Below, one piece after another: positions 11,901 to 23,463 of a stretch of 64,000 nt of DNA (positions are counted from its first letter, which is position 1; each line of letters opens with the position of its first letter). The stretch comes from Terebella lapidaria. Taxonomy: Eukaryota > Annelida > Polychaeta > Terebellida > Terebellidae. The DNA is taken from the NCBI GenBank assembly GCA_949152475.1, contig OX424568.1:7105667-7169666 (forward strand). The letters are read 5' to 3'. The notes beneath the pieces are model-generated. The model did no database searches and was not told the origin of the DNA. It saw only the letters and a list, made by a program, of their open reading frames with translations. A program made the position numbers and the translations under genes.

Positions 11901-12590
11901 CAGATGGCGGTCACTCACGTGTTATATTGTCCCCGTATACCTGGACCTCACACAAATACGCCAAATTAGGATCTATTCCATTAACCGTGCGCCGGAAGTG
12001 AACAATACGTCCTGAATGGTTACAAGGAATAGTCACGTGGCCACCAAATTCAACAGTATCTGTGTATGCTTCATCGCAATCGGCCAGGTCAGTGAGGGAT
12101 GACCCAACGCTCAAAACGAAATGCTGCAGCCAGTTTTCTGTTAGTTGAAAGGGTTGTGATCAGCATGCTTGTTATCCCTTTGATGACATAATTCATATAC
12201 GTTGAAACGGTGAAATGCCTCAGACATAAGGCTACATCACACTGTAACACGATCCTGTATTTCACATGATCACATGTTGCATGTGTGTATGGATTTTGAA
12301 GTGAACAAGTGAAGTACGTAATTGCCATGATGCCCGAAGACACTGGCAAAAAATAAACTTACGCCCGAAGCGAGTATCCCCATTGTAGATTGTGATGTTC
12401 TGCACAGTGTACTGGTCTTCCAATTCGACCCACCATTCTGCCATAGACCCAGGATCTGCTTGTGTACAGGTACAATATGGCAATTCAAACATGCCGTCCA
12501 CTGCTCTGTCTGCCGAAAGATTCTTCCATTGAGGACATGTCCCAGAGTGGTTGGTTGGTTTCATGTACGCCAAGTTGCCTACAACTGGCG
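5905..12590. repeat. Segmental duplication, copy 1
   Basis: Collinear with 19.24-27.5 kb. Matching landmarks include CACCTGCCTATTGGCATTTG (6.15 and 19.49 kb), the ATGGATAAATCC block (7.3 and 20.7 kb), GACGGCATGATGTTCAC (9.08 and 23.92 kb), a Penelope-like element, and the lectin-gene TM and cytoplasmic exons. The offset grows from about 13.3 to 15.0 kb because copy 2 holds later insertions. Copy 1 has its own extra sequence, including one unit of the ~330-bp R3 family at about 6.55-6.88 kb and about 0.7 kb at 8.34-9.05 kb. No host gene is seen at 5.9-9.6 kb. Confidence 0.85.
9639..11068 (+). mobile_element. Penelope-like element, degenerate copy 1
   Basis: Bounded by inverted terminal repeats of about 105-140 bp. 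The left (9639-9781) and right (10965-11068) ends are reverse complements around CTGGTCAGTGAACTTCTTC and GTGTTGTTACAGATC. Between them are fragments of a Penelope-type reverse transcriptase (AAMGSPVSPIVTNLFME, the RYVDD box, a YRKPT motif) and a C-terminal GIY-YIG-like segment (CNDCDSKYISGSGRSFK). Frames are broken by indels and stops, so it is inactive. It occupies the same relative position as the copy at 24.6-26.1 kb and therefore predates the segmental duplication. Confidence 0.8.
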
Positions 12591-14581
12591 CTAGCCAAAT
12601 CAAAATACATCGCATATTTCATATTAATAAACCCATTGTGCACACGAGTAAAACTTACAATTGAAGATATATACAAAGATTTTTGAAATTTTACCAAACC
12701 AATTGTTGGAAATGAAATGAGCACACTCACTTGTAATCTTCTCTCCGTACACCTGGACTTCACTGAAATACGCAAAATTCGGATCTGTTCCACCCACCGT
12801 GCGCCGGAAGTGAACAATGCATCCTGAATGGTTACAAGGAATGGTCACGTGGTCACCAAATTCAACAGTATCTGTCTATGCTTCACCGCAATCGGCCAGG
12901 TCAGTGAGGGATGACCCAACGCTCAAAACGAAATGCTGCAGCCAGTTTTCTGTTAGTTGAATGCAGGGTTGTGATCAGCATGCTTGTTATCACTTTGATG
13001 ACAAAATTCATATACGTTGAAACGGTGAAATGCCTCAGACATAAGGCTACATCACACTGTAACACGATCCTGTATTTCACATGATCACATGTTGCATGTG
13101 TGTATGGATTTTAAAGTGAACAAGTGAAGTACGTAATTGCCATGATGCCCGAAGACACTGGCAAAAGATAAACTTACGCCCGAAGCGAGTATCCCCATTG
13201 TAGATTGTGATGTTCTGCACAGTGTACTGGTCTTCCAAGTCGACCCACCATTCCGCTACAGATCCAGGATCTGCTCGCGTGCAGGTGCAATATGGGAATT
13301 CAAACATGCCGTCCACTGCTCTGTCTGCCGAAAGATCCTCCAATTGAGGACATATCCCAGAGTGGTTGGCTGGTTTCATGTAGGCCAAATTGTCTACAAC
13401 TGGCCCTAGTCAAATCGAAATACAGTACATATTTCACATTAGTAAACCTTTTGTGCACACGACTAAAACATATAATTGAAGACGTTACAGATATATACCA
13501 TAATTTTTTTTAATTTGAACAAACCAATTGTTGGAAAGGAAATGAACAAACTCACTTGTAATCTTCTCTCCGTACACCTGAACTTCACTGAAATACGCAA
13601 AATTAGGAGCTGTTCCACCATTTGTGCGCCGGAAATGAACAATGCGTCCTGTCTGGTTACAGGGTATAGTCACGAGACCACCAAATGCAACAGTTTCTGA
13701 GTATTCCTCCCCACAATCGAGTAGGTTACTTAGGGATGACCCAACGCTCAAAATGAAATGATGCAGCCAGTTTTCTGCGAGTTAGGGTTGTGACCAGCAT
13801 GTTTGTTACTCTTTTATCTGATTTCTGGATATTACAGACTGAGATACGATTCTCTTCGACATGTATATTTTTAATGATCAAATGTTGCACATGAGAATGG
13901 AATTGTAAGCAGAACGTTGAAGTATTTTTGAAATAATGCCCAAACACACTGGCGATAATAAACTTACGCCCGAAACGATTATCCCCGTTGTAGATCGTGA
14001 TGTTCTCTACAGCGTACTCGTCTTCCAAATCGACCCACCATTTCGCAACGGACTCAGGAACTGCTCGCGTACAGGTACAATACGGAAATTCAAACATCCC
14101 ATCCACTGCTCTGTCGGCGGTCAAATTACCGGCAATACAAGTCCCAGAGTGGTTGGCTGGTTTCAGGTAGGCCACATTTTGTGCAGCTAAGTACAAATAA
14201 TAATAATAACGAAAATATTCATAGTAATTTATTATTGTATATATTCTTCAAGTCAACCCAGGTAAATAAACTTGAACGCGGGATATTCAGCACATTGTCA
14301 TACATTGTGTGCGTGTGTGTGCCACATTAGAATAATTAATATATCCATAGCTGTCGTTAGCACAGTGAAAACAACAACAAACATTCATTAAATCATATTT
14401 TAAGATACCGTACGTATTTTCATTCTGTGAACAAAATCTCAAAATTGGAAGATTCATTTACTCGTATGAATATATGATTTTATCTATCGATAGCTCTGCC
14501 CTTCTCACAAAAATACTCACCTTCGTTTATGCATACGATAAGCAGATATAAGAATATGTACATGAAACAAATCATATTCAT
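11179..14581 (-). CDS. F5/8 type C lectin-like membrane protein, three modules, nonsense codon in the middle module
   Basis: Predicted minus-strand exons: signal peptide 14581-14521 (MNMICFMYIFLYLL start); lectin pairs 14186-13968/13774-13556, 13405-13178/12949-12731 and 12590-12363/12137-11919; TM exon 11782-11668; possible 24-nt microexon 11327-11304; short basic exon 11223-11179. Each module has an A exon (AYMKPANHSG, then WWVDLEDQY...NITIYNGD) and a B exon ending in the fucolectin-type LCEVQVYG. All junctions have GT/AG and each module has phase-1 boundaries. The TM exon encodes GQIAGLAIGATVAVAVG. The family is extracellular carbohydrate- or ligand-binding; the His/Arg fucose motif is not evident. 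TAG at 12878-12876 interrupts module 2, so the full receptor would need exon skipping. Otherwise a truncated secreted product results. 'Fucolectin-like' is a best guess at the family. Confidence 0.7.
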
Positions 14582-15000
14582 TTTTTTTCAATTGAAAAGT
14601 GCGTATTCAATTTAACTCTGCGTGAAGTTACCACCGACGAGCAAGAGATTTTCAGTGTGAACATTATCTGACAGACAACTAACAAGACAAGCATTTCTGA
14701 CTAAACATCACCAGGAAAACCGTGTTAATTGTACACACGAGTCATGTATCGTCTCGGCCTTCAAAATCTCAAGTGATTCACGTTCGACCCGCACGTCTAT
14801 CCAGCTTTCATTAAAACAGTTGAGTATGTTTCATATCTCATTCAGGAATGACAAATATTACAATATTCTGGACGCATGCGTTTTATGTGTAAGTACCCAT
14901 TGTGTTCAACCATTTCCATTTTTATCGCTTTCCAAATATTTGTGCTAGTTTTCCTTATTTGACGAGCATAAACAGGTCACATTAGTACGGTGGCTCATAT
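14582..15000. other. Upstream region of the three-module lectin gene
   Basis: AT-rich interval between the signal-peptide exon and the non-LTR element fragment. It should hold the promoter and 5' UTR if the gene model is right. No confident TATA box or other element was picked out. Confidence 0.3.
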
Positions 15001-15038
15001 TCGCCAGATGGAGGGATACAATTTTTTACAGGGCTTCA

Positions 15039-17160
15039 ATGCTCTTCCCAGGATCAATCGAGATGTGTCGTCCAGGCAACAGGCCACCACCGAAGCTCTG
15101 GTGCACAGAACAGGGAGAAACACTTCACAACCATGACAAGAACTTCCTGTTCCGCAATGGCGAGGTTGACTCCACTGCTTTCGTTCGTCCACTCTTACAT
15201 CTCTCCACTCAGGGTACCAACAAGCGCTTCTCCAACCTCAAGATGACACGAGTCAATAGACCTGGTTCCGAACATCACGCCGACCGCTATCGGCCATCAC
15301 ATCAGCACACGAGAAGACCTCAACAGCGACGCAACCACAGATCCTTTGCTGACAGCACCCGGAACTCATCGTACCACACACAGATCCGGTGCTGGTACTA
15401 TGCAGAGCCAGGGCACACGAAGGAGAACTGTGGACACGGGCCTAAGATCCAGTGCAGCAGTTTTAGCCAGTATGGCCACAAAGCAAAGTTGTGTCAGTGA
15501 TGGGTGCTTGGCAGAGCAGGAGTTGCCGATAGTGTTGAGAGTGTGAATGGTGAATGTAATTTTGATTATAATGTTGATTTTATTTATGCAAATGATGATG
15601 ATATTTCCAATCGGTTCAGTGCATTATATTTCCTGGATGACATAGATTTTAATAAATCTATCATGATACTGATACATCTTGTGAACGATGTGATGAAACG
15701 TCTGATAATGCACATATTGATTTTCCGATTAATACTGAGGTTCATGGCGTTAATTCCTGCAACATGGTCAATGACATGTATGAGGCTGCTTTCGGCAGTA
15801 ATGTATCGAATGAACTACAAAATTCAAACAAATCTGATATTGCTCAGTAAAGTATAATACATGACGATATTGAACTAAAAGATTAGGTTCCATTCTGTAA
15901 GTAATATTCCGGATGTTTCAATGTATCACATATTAATATGAATAGTGTCAGATACAAATTTGTTAATCTGAAAGGAGCTCTTGTCAAAGGATATTTTGAT
16001 TTGATGTTTAATCAAGAAACAAACTAAACGATTCATTTCCAGTAAATCAATTTCATGTTTCAGGATTCAAACATTATAGATGTGATTATAAGCATAATGT
16101 GGGTGGAATCATGGTGCATATCCGCAACGATATTGTCCACAAAAGACGTGATGATCTCGAAATCAACACAAATGAAATTGGCAGAGTTGAAGTGTTGCCA
16201 TACATATAGTTATCAATAATGAAAAAAGGCTCAATGTAAGTCTGTACAAGCAGCCTAAAGTTCCAGATAATTATTTTACCAATATTGTGGAATCTATGTA
16301 TCTGTGCTGCAACAAAGAATTCACATATAGTGTTCACTGGTGATTTCAATGTTGATTTCTCCAAATCCGGCCACTGTCTCATTGATTTCTTGGAAATCTA
16401 TAGTACAAAAAGCCAACGTGTATTGACGTTGTAATGAGCAATGCATGTAAGCACTTGCAGGGTGTGACAGTATTTGATACCGGTGTCAGTGATTTTCATC
16501 ATATGGATTCATATGCCACCAAAATTCATATTCCATCCAGTGAACCGAAGAAAATTGTTTCCAGACGTTTCAAACATTTTGATGAAACTGAATATATTGA
16601 TGATTTATTTAAGGCACCTTTTCAGGTTGCTGAAATTTTCGATGATGTTGATGATGCATATTGGTTTTGCGAATCTTTGTCAAGCAAAGTTATTGAAAAA
16701 CATGCCCCTTGTATAAGTAAAACCATAAAGCATTCACAAGTGCCGTACATGAATGGCCAATTATGGCGAGGCATCTAATTTAAAAAATATGTTAAGACGA
16801 AAATATGAAAGGCGAAGGACAACTCAAATCTGGGGAAAATATAGAGAGCAGAGGAATCTAGATGTAAAAATCAGAAAGCAAAGCCTTGCAGTATATATTG
16901 AAAACCAAATGCAAGGTAGAGAAAATTCACAAAACATTCTGGAAAACAGATAAATCTGGTTTTGGGAATGATCGAATTATGCTGTCTGAAGAATGAAATA
17001 TTATAAGTGATCCTGTAGCGGTTTACAGAACATTTAATGAATTCTACATAACTATTGCAAAAGCTAATCAGTCTATCGCAATTGTCAGAGATGATCTGAA
17101 TGATGGAGGCCAACACGGGGAACGTAATATTTATAACAAAAATGTTGTCCATTTAAATAC
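15039..17160 (+). mobile_element. Decayed non-LTR (LINE-type) retrotransposon fragment
   Basis: The first part (15039-15500) encodes an ORF1-like protein with two degenerate CCHC knuckles near its C-terminus (CWYYAEPGHTKENC and CSSFSQYGHKAKLC; the second Cys of each is replaced). From about 15.95 to 16.44 kb come broken remnants of an apurinic-type endonuclease (FNQETN-like, GGIMVHIRNDIVHK, FNVDFSKSG). At 16.44-16.96 kb follows the linker typical of such ORF2 proteins (VPYMNGQLWR, LRRKYERR). The copy stops near 17.16 kb before a recognisable reverse transcriptase core. Many stops and frameshifts make it inactive. The clade was not determined. Confidence 0.7.
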
Positions 17161-17212
17161 AATACCGATAAAAAATTAAAATCCATTTAATCCACCTGGA
17201 TTTGCTTTTCAT

Positions 17213-17790
17213 TTGGGCACAGTTCTTTTTTGGCGCCAGTGTTATTTAGTGATACCCGGTTTTGTTCTTTCTTGGCGCGAGTGTTATTTAGTGATACCCT
17301 GTTTTGTTCGTCTTTTTTGGCGCCAGTGTTACCTAGTGATACCCGGTTTTGTTCTTTCTTGGCGCGAGTGTTATTTAGTGATACCCGGTTTTGTTCTTTC
17401 TTGGCGCGAGTGTTATTTAGTGATACCCGGTTTTGTTCTTTCTTGGCGCGAGTGTTATTTAGTGATACCCGGTTTTGTTCTTTCTTGGCGCCAGTGTTAT
17501 TTAGTGATACCCGGTTTTGTTCGTCTTTTTTGGCGCCAGTGTTATTTAGTGATACCCGGTTTTGTTCGTCTTTTTTGGCGCCAGTGTTACCTAGTGATAC
17601 CCGGTTTTGTTCGTCTTTTTTGGCGCCAGTGTTATTTAGTGATACCCGGTTTTGTTCGTCTTTTTTGGCGCCAGTGTTATTTAGTGATACCCGGTTTTGT
17701 TCGTCTTTTTTGGCGCCAGTGTTACCTAGTGATACCCGGTTTTGTTCTTTCTTGGCGCGAGTGTTATTTAGTGATACCCTGTTTTGTTAA
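17213..17790 (+). repeat. Minisatellite, 13 units of 42/45 bp
   Basis: Thirteen consecutive units of the form TTGGCGC(C/G)AGTGTTA...AGTGATACC(C)GGTTTTGTTC. Two length classes alternate: 42 bp with TTTCTTGGCGCGAG and 45 bp with GTCTTTTTTGGCGCCAG. Three units carry TTACCTA where the rest have TTATTTA. Both periods are multiples of three, so two long repetitive frames stay open. This is a trivial result of the unit length and not evidence of a protein. Confidence 0.92.
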
Positions 17791-17805
17791 CAAAATCAGC
17801 TCAAG

Positions 17806-19030
17806 GGCTAAAAAAAGTTACGGGACAATATATATTTTAGATCTTAGCCTTTTATCACATGACTTTAAAAACAAGGTCATTGGTCAAATCAAGGTCACGT
17901 GAATATTTAACATATATCATTTCCTATATGTTCGAATTGATTCCTAAGCTGTAAGAAGATAATAAGGGAGATATTAGCCTTTTTGTTCTCTGACCTTGAA
18001 GATGAGGTCAAAAGTCAAATTCAAGGTCACCAGAATTGTCAACATATATCATTTCCTATATGATCACCATGGATTCCTAAGCTTTAAAGTCAATAATAAG
18101 CGAGATATTGGCCATTTTGTTCTCTGACCTTAAAAATGAGATCAAATGTCAAATTCAAGGTCACTACATTATTCAACATATATCATTTCCTATATGTTCA
18201 CTGTGAATTCCTAAGCTGTGAGGTCGATAATAAGCGAGATATTAGCCATTTTGTGCTCGAACTTGAAAATGAGATCAAAGGTCGAAGTCACGAGAATATT
18301 CTGCATATATCATTTCGTATATGTTCACAATTGATTCCTAAGCTGTAAAGTCGATAATAAGCAAGATATTGGCCATTTTGTGCTATGACCTTGAAAATAA
18401 GGCCAAAGGTCAAATTCAAGGTCATCAGAATATTCAGCGTATATCATTTCCTGTATGTCCACAATTGATTCTTCAGCTATAAAGTCGACAATAAGCGAGA
18501 TATCATCCATATTGTGCTCTGACTTTGAAAATGGGGTCGGAGGCCACATTCAAGATCACGAGAATATTTAGCATATATCATTTCCTATATGTCCACAATT
18601 GATTCATAATCTCTAATCTCAATATTAAGTGAGATATTAGGCAAAATGTGTCACATTATGAAGCATGGTAGAATGAAGCATGGTAGATGTGGACCCAAAA
18701 TGACCAACTTCGAGTGATTCAAGGGTAGCGAAACTTATACACGTCACATGGGTATAAATGAGAAGTGTTCTGCATCAATTAAAAAAGTTTTTGAACAGAT
18801 TTTGAGAAAACGACCGTCAAAACCCAAAATTGGGCGTTTTTTGTCGAAACTGGCCGCCATTTTGAAATAAATGCAAACATCAAAAAACTAAAAAATACCT
18901 CCTTCTCGAAATATTTTCAGGCATTTTAGTGCAAATTTTCAGAAAGATTCGATTGTAAACTTTAAAGATAAAAATTTAGACGGACGCGACGCCATGGCAA
19001 TAGGTTATCGGACCAGAGGTTCGGTAACAT
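17806..19030 (+). repeat. VNTR-bearing interspersed repeat R2, long copy
   Basis: The head (GTTACGGGACAATATAT) is followed by about six diverged ~130-bp units, each with TATATCATTTCCTATATG, GCGAGATATTGGCCATTTTG and TGACCTTGAAAATGAGGTC. The tail contains GGACGGACGCGACGCCATGG and ends in GGTTCGGTAACATAAA. A shorter relative lies at 34.97-35.69 kb with the same head and tail but fewer internal units. It is non-coding. Several units contain AAGGTCA-type half-sites (see findings). Confidence 0.8.
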
Positions 19031-19681
19031 AAAAACGTGTTGTCACTATAGGATGAGACATTCCCGTAAAGCAGGTGCGTGTTATTATGAACCCCTTCCC
19101 GCTATCCATGTAACCAACCCAGGTGTTTTGAGATGTGAAGCAGTTCGGTGTTTAGTGCTGACAGTTCAGAGAGCGTGCGATAACCAGAATCAGTACCATC
19201 ACAAGAAATCTAATAGGTTGGCATGACATACAGTTCGACAGCAGCTGGGCAAAACATCGATAGTAAATTCAAGAATAAATTATAAGGTTTATGACACAAA
19301 CATGAAAAGTTATAACCTGTGCGATACAAACATCGTAACTAATGAATATCTTCACTCTGGATTCGGTTGCCGGATTCGGTTAACATTATTACAGACGATT
19401 GCATACACAGTGAACAAGATATACTAATCCAAACCAGGTGGAATTCTTCAGTGGCAAACATGAGTATGGACATTTCTCCTCATCCACACCTGCCTATTGG
19501 CATTTGAAGGTCAAGCTCTGTATTCAATTTATGGCAAAGTCATCGACCCAGAGGAATTTGTAATCTGGTTGCTTTGTGATGTTGATCAGTGGAGGCCAAA
19601 CCCAATTGAATATTTGTTTCAGTTGCATTACCCATGATAATATGCATGGATAAATTGGCAATATAGACACTGGAGGTAGTT

Positions 19682-20185
19682 ATGACTTACACATTACATT
19701 GGGTGGTAACGAAATGTGTCGCCTTGAATGCCCACTTTCTTTGGGTTTCTGAGCTTTGGAGGCGGGATGCCTTCCTGTGGACGCTTGAGTTTGAAGGCCC
19801 AGACCAGCTTATGACAGATATGCGAGTACTTCACCTGGTGATCCCCGTATCAGGCCCACCTACTAGTAACCTCCTTCCTGATCATCGGCGAAGCTTAGGG
19901 CAAATAAGAAAGGAGGCCGAGGAGCAGGCGTCCAAGTCTTCAACCTCTGACGCTCTGATCAGCCATACCAAGTGCTCGGATAGACTAGCTCATCAGATGA
20001 TTTCCTCCTCCAAGAAGCCACAGCAAGACCAACAGCAACAGCAGCGGTCAGGTCGCGGCCATGGCAAGGCCTCAGGGTTGCCTTTTCGCAGGCCCCCTGT
20101 AGGCGGCGCCCGGGGAGATCGCAGCCATGGCCATGGACGTAGACGTGGTGCTGGCTCTCCCAAGCCCACAGGGGAAAAGGAATAG
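19682..20185 (+). pseudogene. Retroelement Gag-like C-terminal fragment (possibly DIRS-type)
   Basis: A 167-codon frame. Its first ~15 codons lie in duplication sequence shared with copy 1; the rest is specific to copy 2. The C-terminal half is Gln/Ser-rich and then strongly basic with Gly-Arg repeats (QQQQQRSGRGHGK, GRRRGAGSPKP), and its GC content is well above that of the flanks. The SDRLAHQMISSSK context resembles Gag-like ORF1 proteins of DIRS-type elements from memory, but this is weak. GC-rich non-coding sequence continues to about 20.31 kb, where alignment with copy 1 resumes. Best read as a truncated insertion, not a host gene. Confidence 0.4.
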
Positions 20186-20575
20186 GGTACGTAGCTCGTT
20201 TCGGTCATTATTGTAAGGTCAAACGGGCCCGTAGGAGCTCGATAAGCTCGTTTTTGGAAAGAGTGGGAGCAGCTCGAGGCTTGCCCCTGGGTCGAACCAG
20301 AATTTAGCCACGTACGTGATTTCACACTTTCTGATGCCACAACAACCAAGCCACATATTACTTAATTCTGTAAAATATTAACTCGGTAGGAATTGAGGGA
20401 GGGTAAATATTGTCTTTGCGTTCCACAGGTCCCGAGTAAGGCACACAAATGTCAACATACGACACAGAAACGCAATGCGCATCCAACTCAAAGCAAATGA
20501 GGTCACATTTTTCAAAATTTGTAATAAATGAGCTCTATTCGTGATCGATATGCAAATATTAACAGCAGGTAACAG

Positions 20576-20712
20576 GGGCAGAACATGGCATGCCACAAGA
20601 AAAACTAAATAATTCATACATTTTTCATCACATTCTTGATTTATAGGGCAGAACATGGCACGCCACAAGAAAAGCTAAATAATTCATACATTTTTCATCA
20701 CACTCTTGATGT
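20576..20712 (+). repeat. Two-unit tandem duplication, ~68 bp
   Basis: GGGCAGAACATGGCA through TTTTTCATCACA(T/C)TCTTGAT occurs twice in immediate succession with few differences. Copy 1 of the segmental duplication has a single version near 7.18 kb, so the doubling is specific to copy 2. Confidence 0.8.
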
Positions 20713-21461
20713 ATATTAACATATAACCATGGATAAATCCCACGTCAATTTCGTCATCACGCGCGTAAAATTCATGCTGGTCATATGCCTACTGAATTTA
20801 TTTTCCAGTTTAGCAGGTTCTCAAAGCAAAGTACATTGTTGCACACTGGTACAGTTCACCAAGCATCTCAGCAGTAAATTTGATGTCAAATGAAACGCTA
20901 AACAATTGATTCTGAAAATGGTAATTTAAAGAAAAACAACTAAATATATCACCATTCAAGTCTTTATTCATGCATAATCATATCCACATACTAGTATGAT
21001 ACTCTAGAAGCACACACAAACATTCTCACATCAAGCAGTGTCGACATAAACTGCCATTTTTCCTTATAAAACTGTACGTGTAAACACGACGTTACGAATT
21101 GTGCCCCAGTGTGCATTGCGTCACTCATCCCATGGTTATGCGAAATAGCCCGACGCATGCATCTCATGTTTATATCGTTAACTCTAGTCGGGTCTGGAAA
21201 AGAATGAACATATATTGTGAAGAAATATAGCTTAAAATGCTGAAGACATTCCATACCGAAGTGCAAACTTTTGTATCCAACGTATGGGTATGGGTATTCG
21301 TGCGTACTACAACACTTGAATCCCCATTGGGATTATTGGGATTTCCTTTTTCTTTTCCTGGACAAACGACGGAGTGTCATTTGGAACCATTGTCTGCATC
21401 ACCTTCCTTTTGCATGGCATTATTATAAACGGATTGTGATAACAGAGTGTTACACATATTA

Positions 21462-22878
21462 GGCCAAAAAAAAATGTTTTGGTTTCAATCCCAGTGATGC
21501 TCCAAAATCGGTGCTATGGCGCTGAGTTTTTGTTTTTGTTTTTTTTTTTAGTACCGGTTCAGGTTTCTTTTTCATGAAAAGTGTGTTTGTACCATATTTT
21601 TCATCTGGAACAGTAAAAATACAGATTAATTCAAAGTCTATTGGAACTTCGATGGCTGGTTTAGGACACCCCGAAATTTTTTACCGTTTTTTTTCAAGAA
21701 AATTATTTACGACAGCAAAAACGTTTTTTATCACGTTATTTTTAGGAAATTATCTCGTTACATCAAGATGATTATGTCTTTATTTCAAGATAGTCCAGTC
21801 GTTATTTTGAAATAATTAAGTCGTTATTTCGAGATAGTATCTCGTTATTTTGAGATGATTATTTTGTTATTTCGAGATGGTCGATATCCAAACAATACTG
21901 TTTTTTATCTCGTTATTTTGAGATAGTTACCTTGTTATTTCGAGACAGTATCTCGTTATTTTGAGATAACTATGTCATTATTTCGCGATAGTATCTCGTT
22001 ATTTAGAGATAGTTTTGAAGATAATGGTCTCGAAATAACGAGATACTATCTCCAAATAACGAGTTAACTATCTCGAAATAACGAGATAAAAAACTTTTTT
22101 TTGTTTCCTATATAATTGTCTCGAAATGACGAGATTAAACATTTTTTTCACGTTTTAAATCAGCCACCGTATGAATCAAATAACTAGTGGAAAATATTAA
22201 TTGATCACAGAATCAATAAAAAATAGTAATGTAATAAAAAAAATCATAAAACAACTGAATAAATACAAAAAAAAAAATTGTTTACTTTTAAAACTTTGGC
22301 CGATACTCGCTACAAAATATATCAACGACATAAACTCGTATTGTTTCTAAGCAAGAGGGTCTTCTTTGCACGCGTGCAACTTCCTATGTCTGTATAAAAC
22401 AAAAATCTCACGAAGCGGTGCACTGGAGGTGATCTGCTGTTTTAATCAATGACAAGTGGAAAAAGCTCGTATGGAAAACCAGGTGTTATTAATTCATGTA
22501 CTTCTCTGGCAAGGGATTAGCTAGTGTCGGAAATTAAAGAATCGTTTACCAGACGACTCTCCTTCTCTACTTGTTATCAGCACGTGTTAATATAACGATC
22601 AACAATAATCTTAAAAACGAATCTGTAAGGTATCAGTTTGCTTATTGATTGGTTTGTAGCTTTCACAGTTAAACGCCTGATTTGTTCCTGCAATATTGCA
22701 ATCCTCGATACAGTACAGTCACTAAAACAGCCACTTTGGGGACGCTCATCAACTTGCACAAAATGGAATGTTTCCGCTGCTTGTAAAATAATATCATGCC
22801 AAAACAGAAAAAAATCTGACGCGGGAGGTTTGGGACGACGCGCGCGGGGACACAAACCAAAACATTTTTTTTTTGGCC
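21462..22878. mobile_element. Harbinger-like non-autonomous DNA transposon
   Basis: A 1417-bp insertion with terminal inverted repeats. The left end is GGCCAAAAAAAAATGTTTTG; the right end is its near reverse complement, CAAAACATTTTTTTTTTGGCC. It is flanked by TTA on both sides (21459-21461, 22879-22881). The other duplication copy at 7931-7940 has the uninterrupted site ATATTACGGAAAC. A TWA duplication with GGCC ends is typical of the PIF/Harbinger superfamily. No transposase frame is present. The interior contains the ATCTCGTTATTTCGAGAT foldback array. Confidence 0.75.
21770..22140. repeat. Foldback satellite of TCTCGTTATTTCGAGATA units
   Basis: Repeated TATCTCGTTATTT(C/T)GAGATAG motifs on the left (21780-22020), then their reverse complement CTCGAAATAACGAGATA on the right (22030-22135). 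Each unit is itself nearly palindromic and the two blocks form a larger hairpin. It lies wholly inside the Harbinger-like insertion. Confidence 0.85.
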
Positions 22879-23040
22879 TTATAGAAACTTCATAACTTGA
22901 TCATCGCCTGTTCGAACTGGATGTTCCATTCGCCTTCTGAGAACGCGACTGTGGTGTATATCTCACATTTTGTGTCGTTATTACGTTCTGGTCGTTTTAT
23001 TTTGAACACGAAGATTCGACTGGGCTGGGTCGTTGGTGAT

Positions 23041-23463
23041 AGACGTGGAATCAATACCCAGTATCAAGTATTCCGAGCAAACAAAACAGGGTCCGTTATC
23101 CAATCTCATAGTCCGGGGACAGAAAGTCATATCAGGCATACGAAGTGAGAGAAAACAAAAATGACAGGGAAACTCATGAACCCCCGTAAATGGCCATCAG
23201 GAGGTGAAATCAGGTGTTCCGGAAAGAGTGAGCATTTCCTGCCCCACTAGTGGCACCCGTCATGAATTCCCCAAAATTAACATGAAAATAGATCTAGTTG
23301 CATGGCAGACATGGATTTGCTGTATTTATCAACCAGATCATGATGACGTCCATAGAATTTCTTAAACGCAGCGATAAGTCTTGGTAAAACATATCCTTGT
23401 CGTAGCAGTTTAGAAATAACGAGATACTATCGTTGGTGATACTATCGTTGGGTCGTTGGTGAT
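23041..23463. mobile_element. 423-bp insertion flanked by a 14-bp direct repeat
   Basis: GGGTCGTTGGTGAT occurs at 23027-23040 and 23450-23463. The matching site in copy 1 (about 8086-8099) has it once. The inserted sequence has no coding capacity and ends with a short ATAACGAGATACTATCG piece resembling the nearby foldback satellite. A 14-bp duplication would fit target-primed retroposition, but no poly(A) tail is seen. Confidence 0.6.

Noticed and set aside
17213..17902. 229- and 186-codon repetitive frames
   Set aside because: Open only because the 42/45-bp units are multiples of three and lack stops; two frames are open at once.
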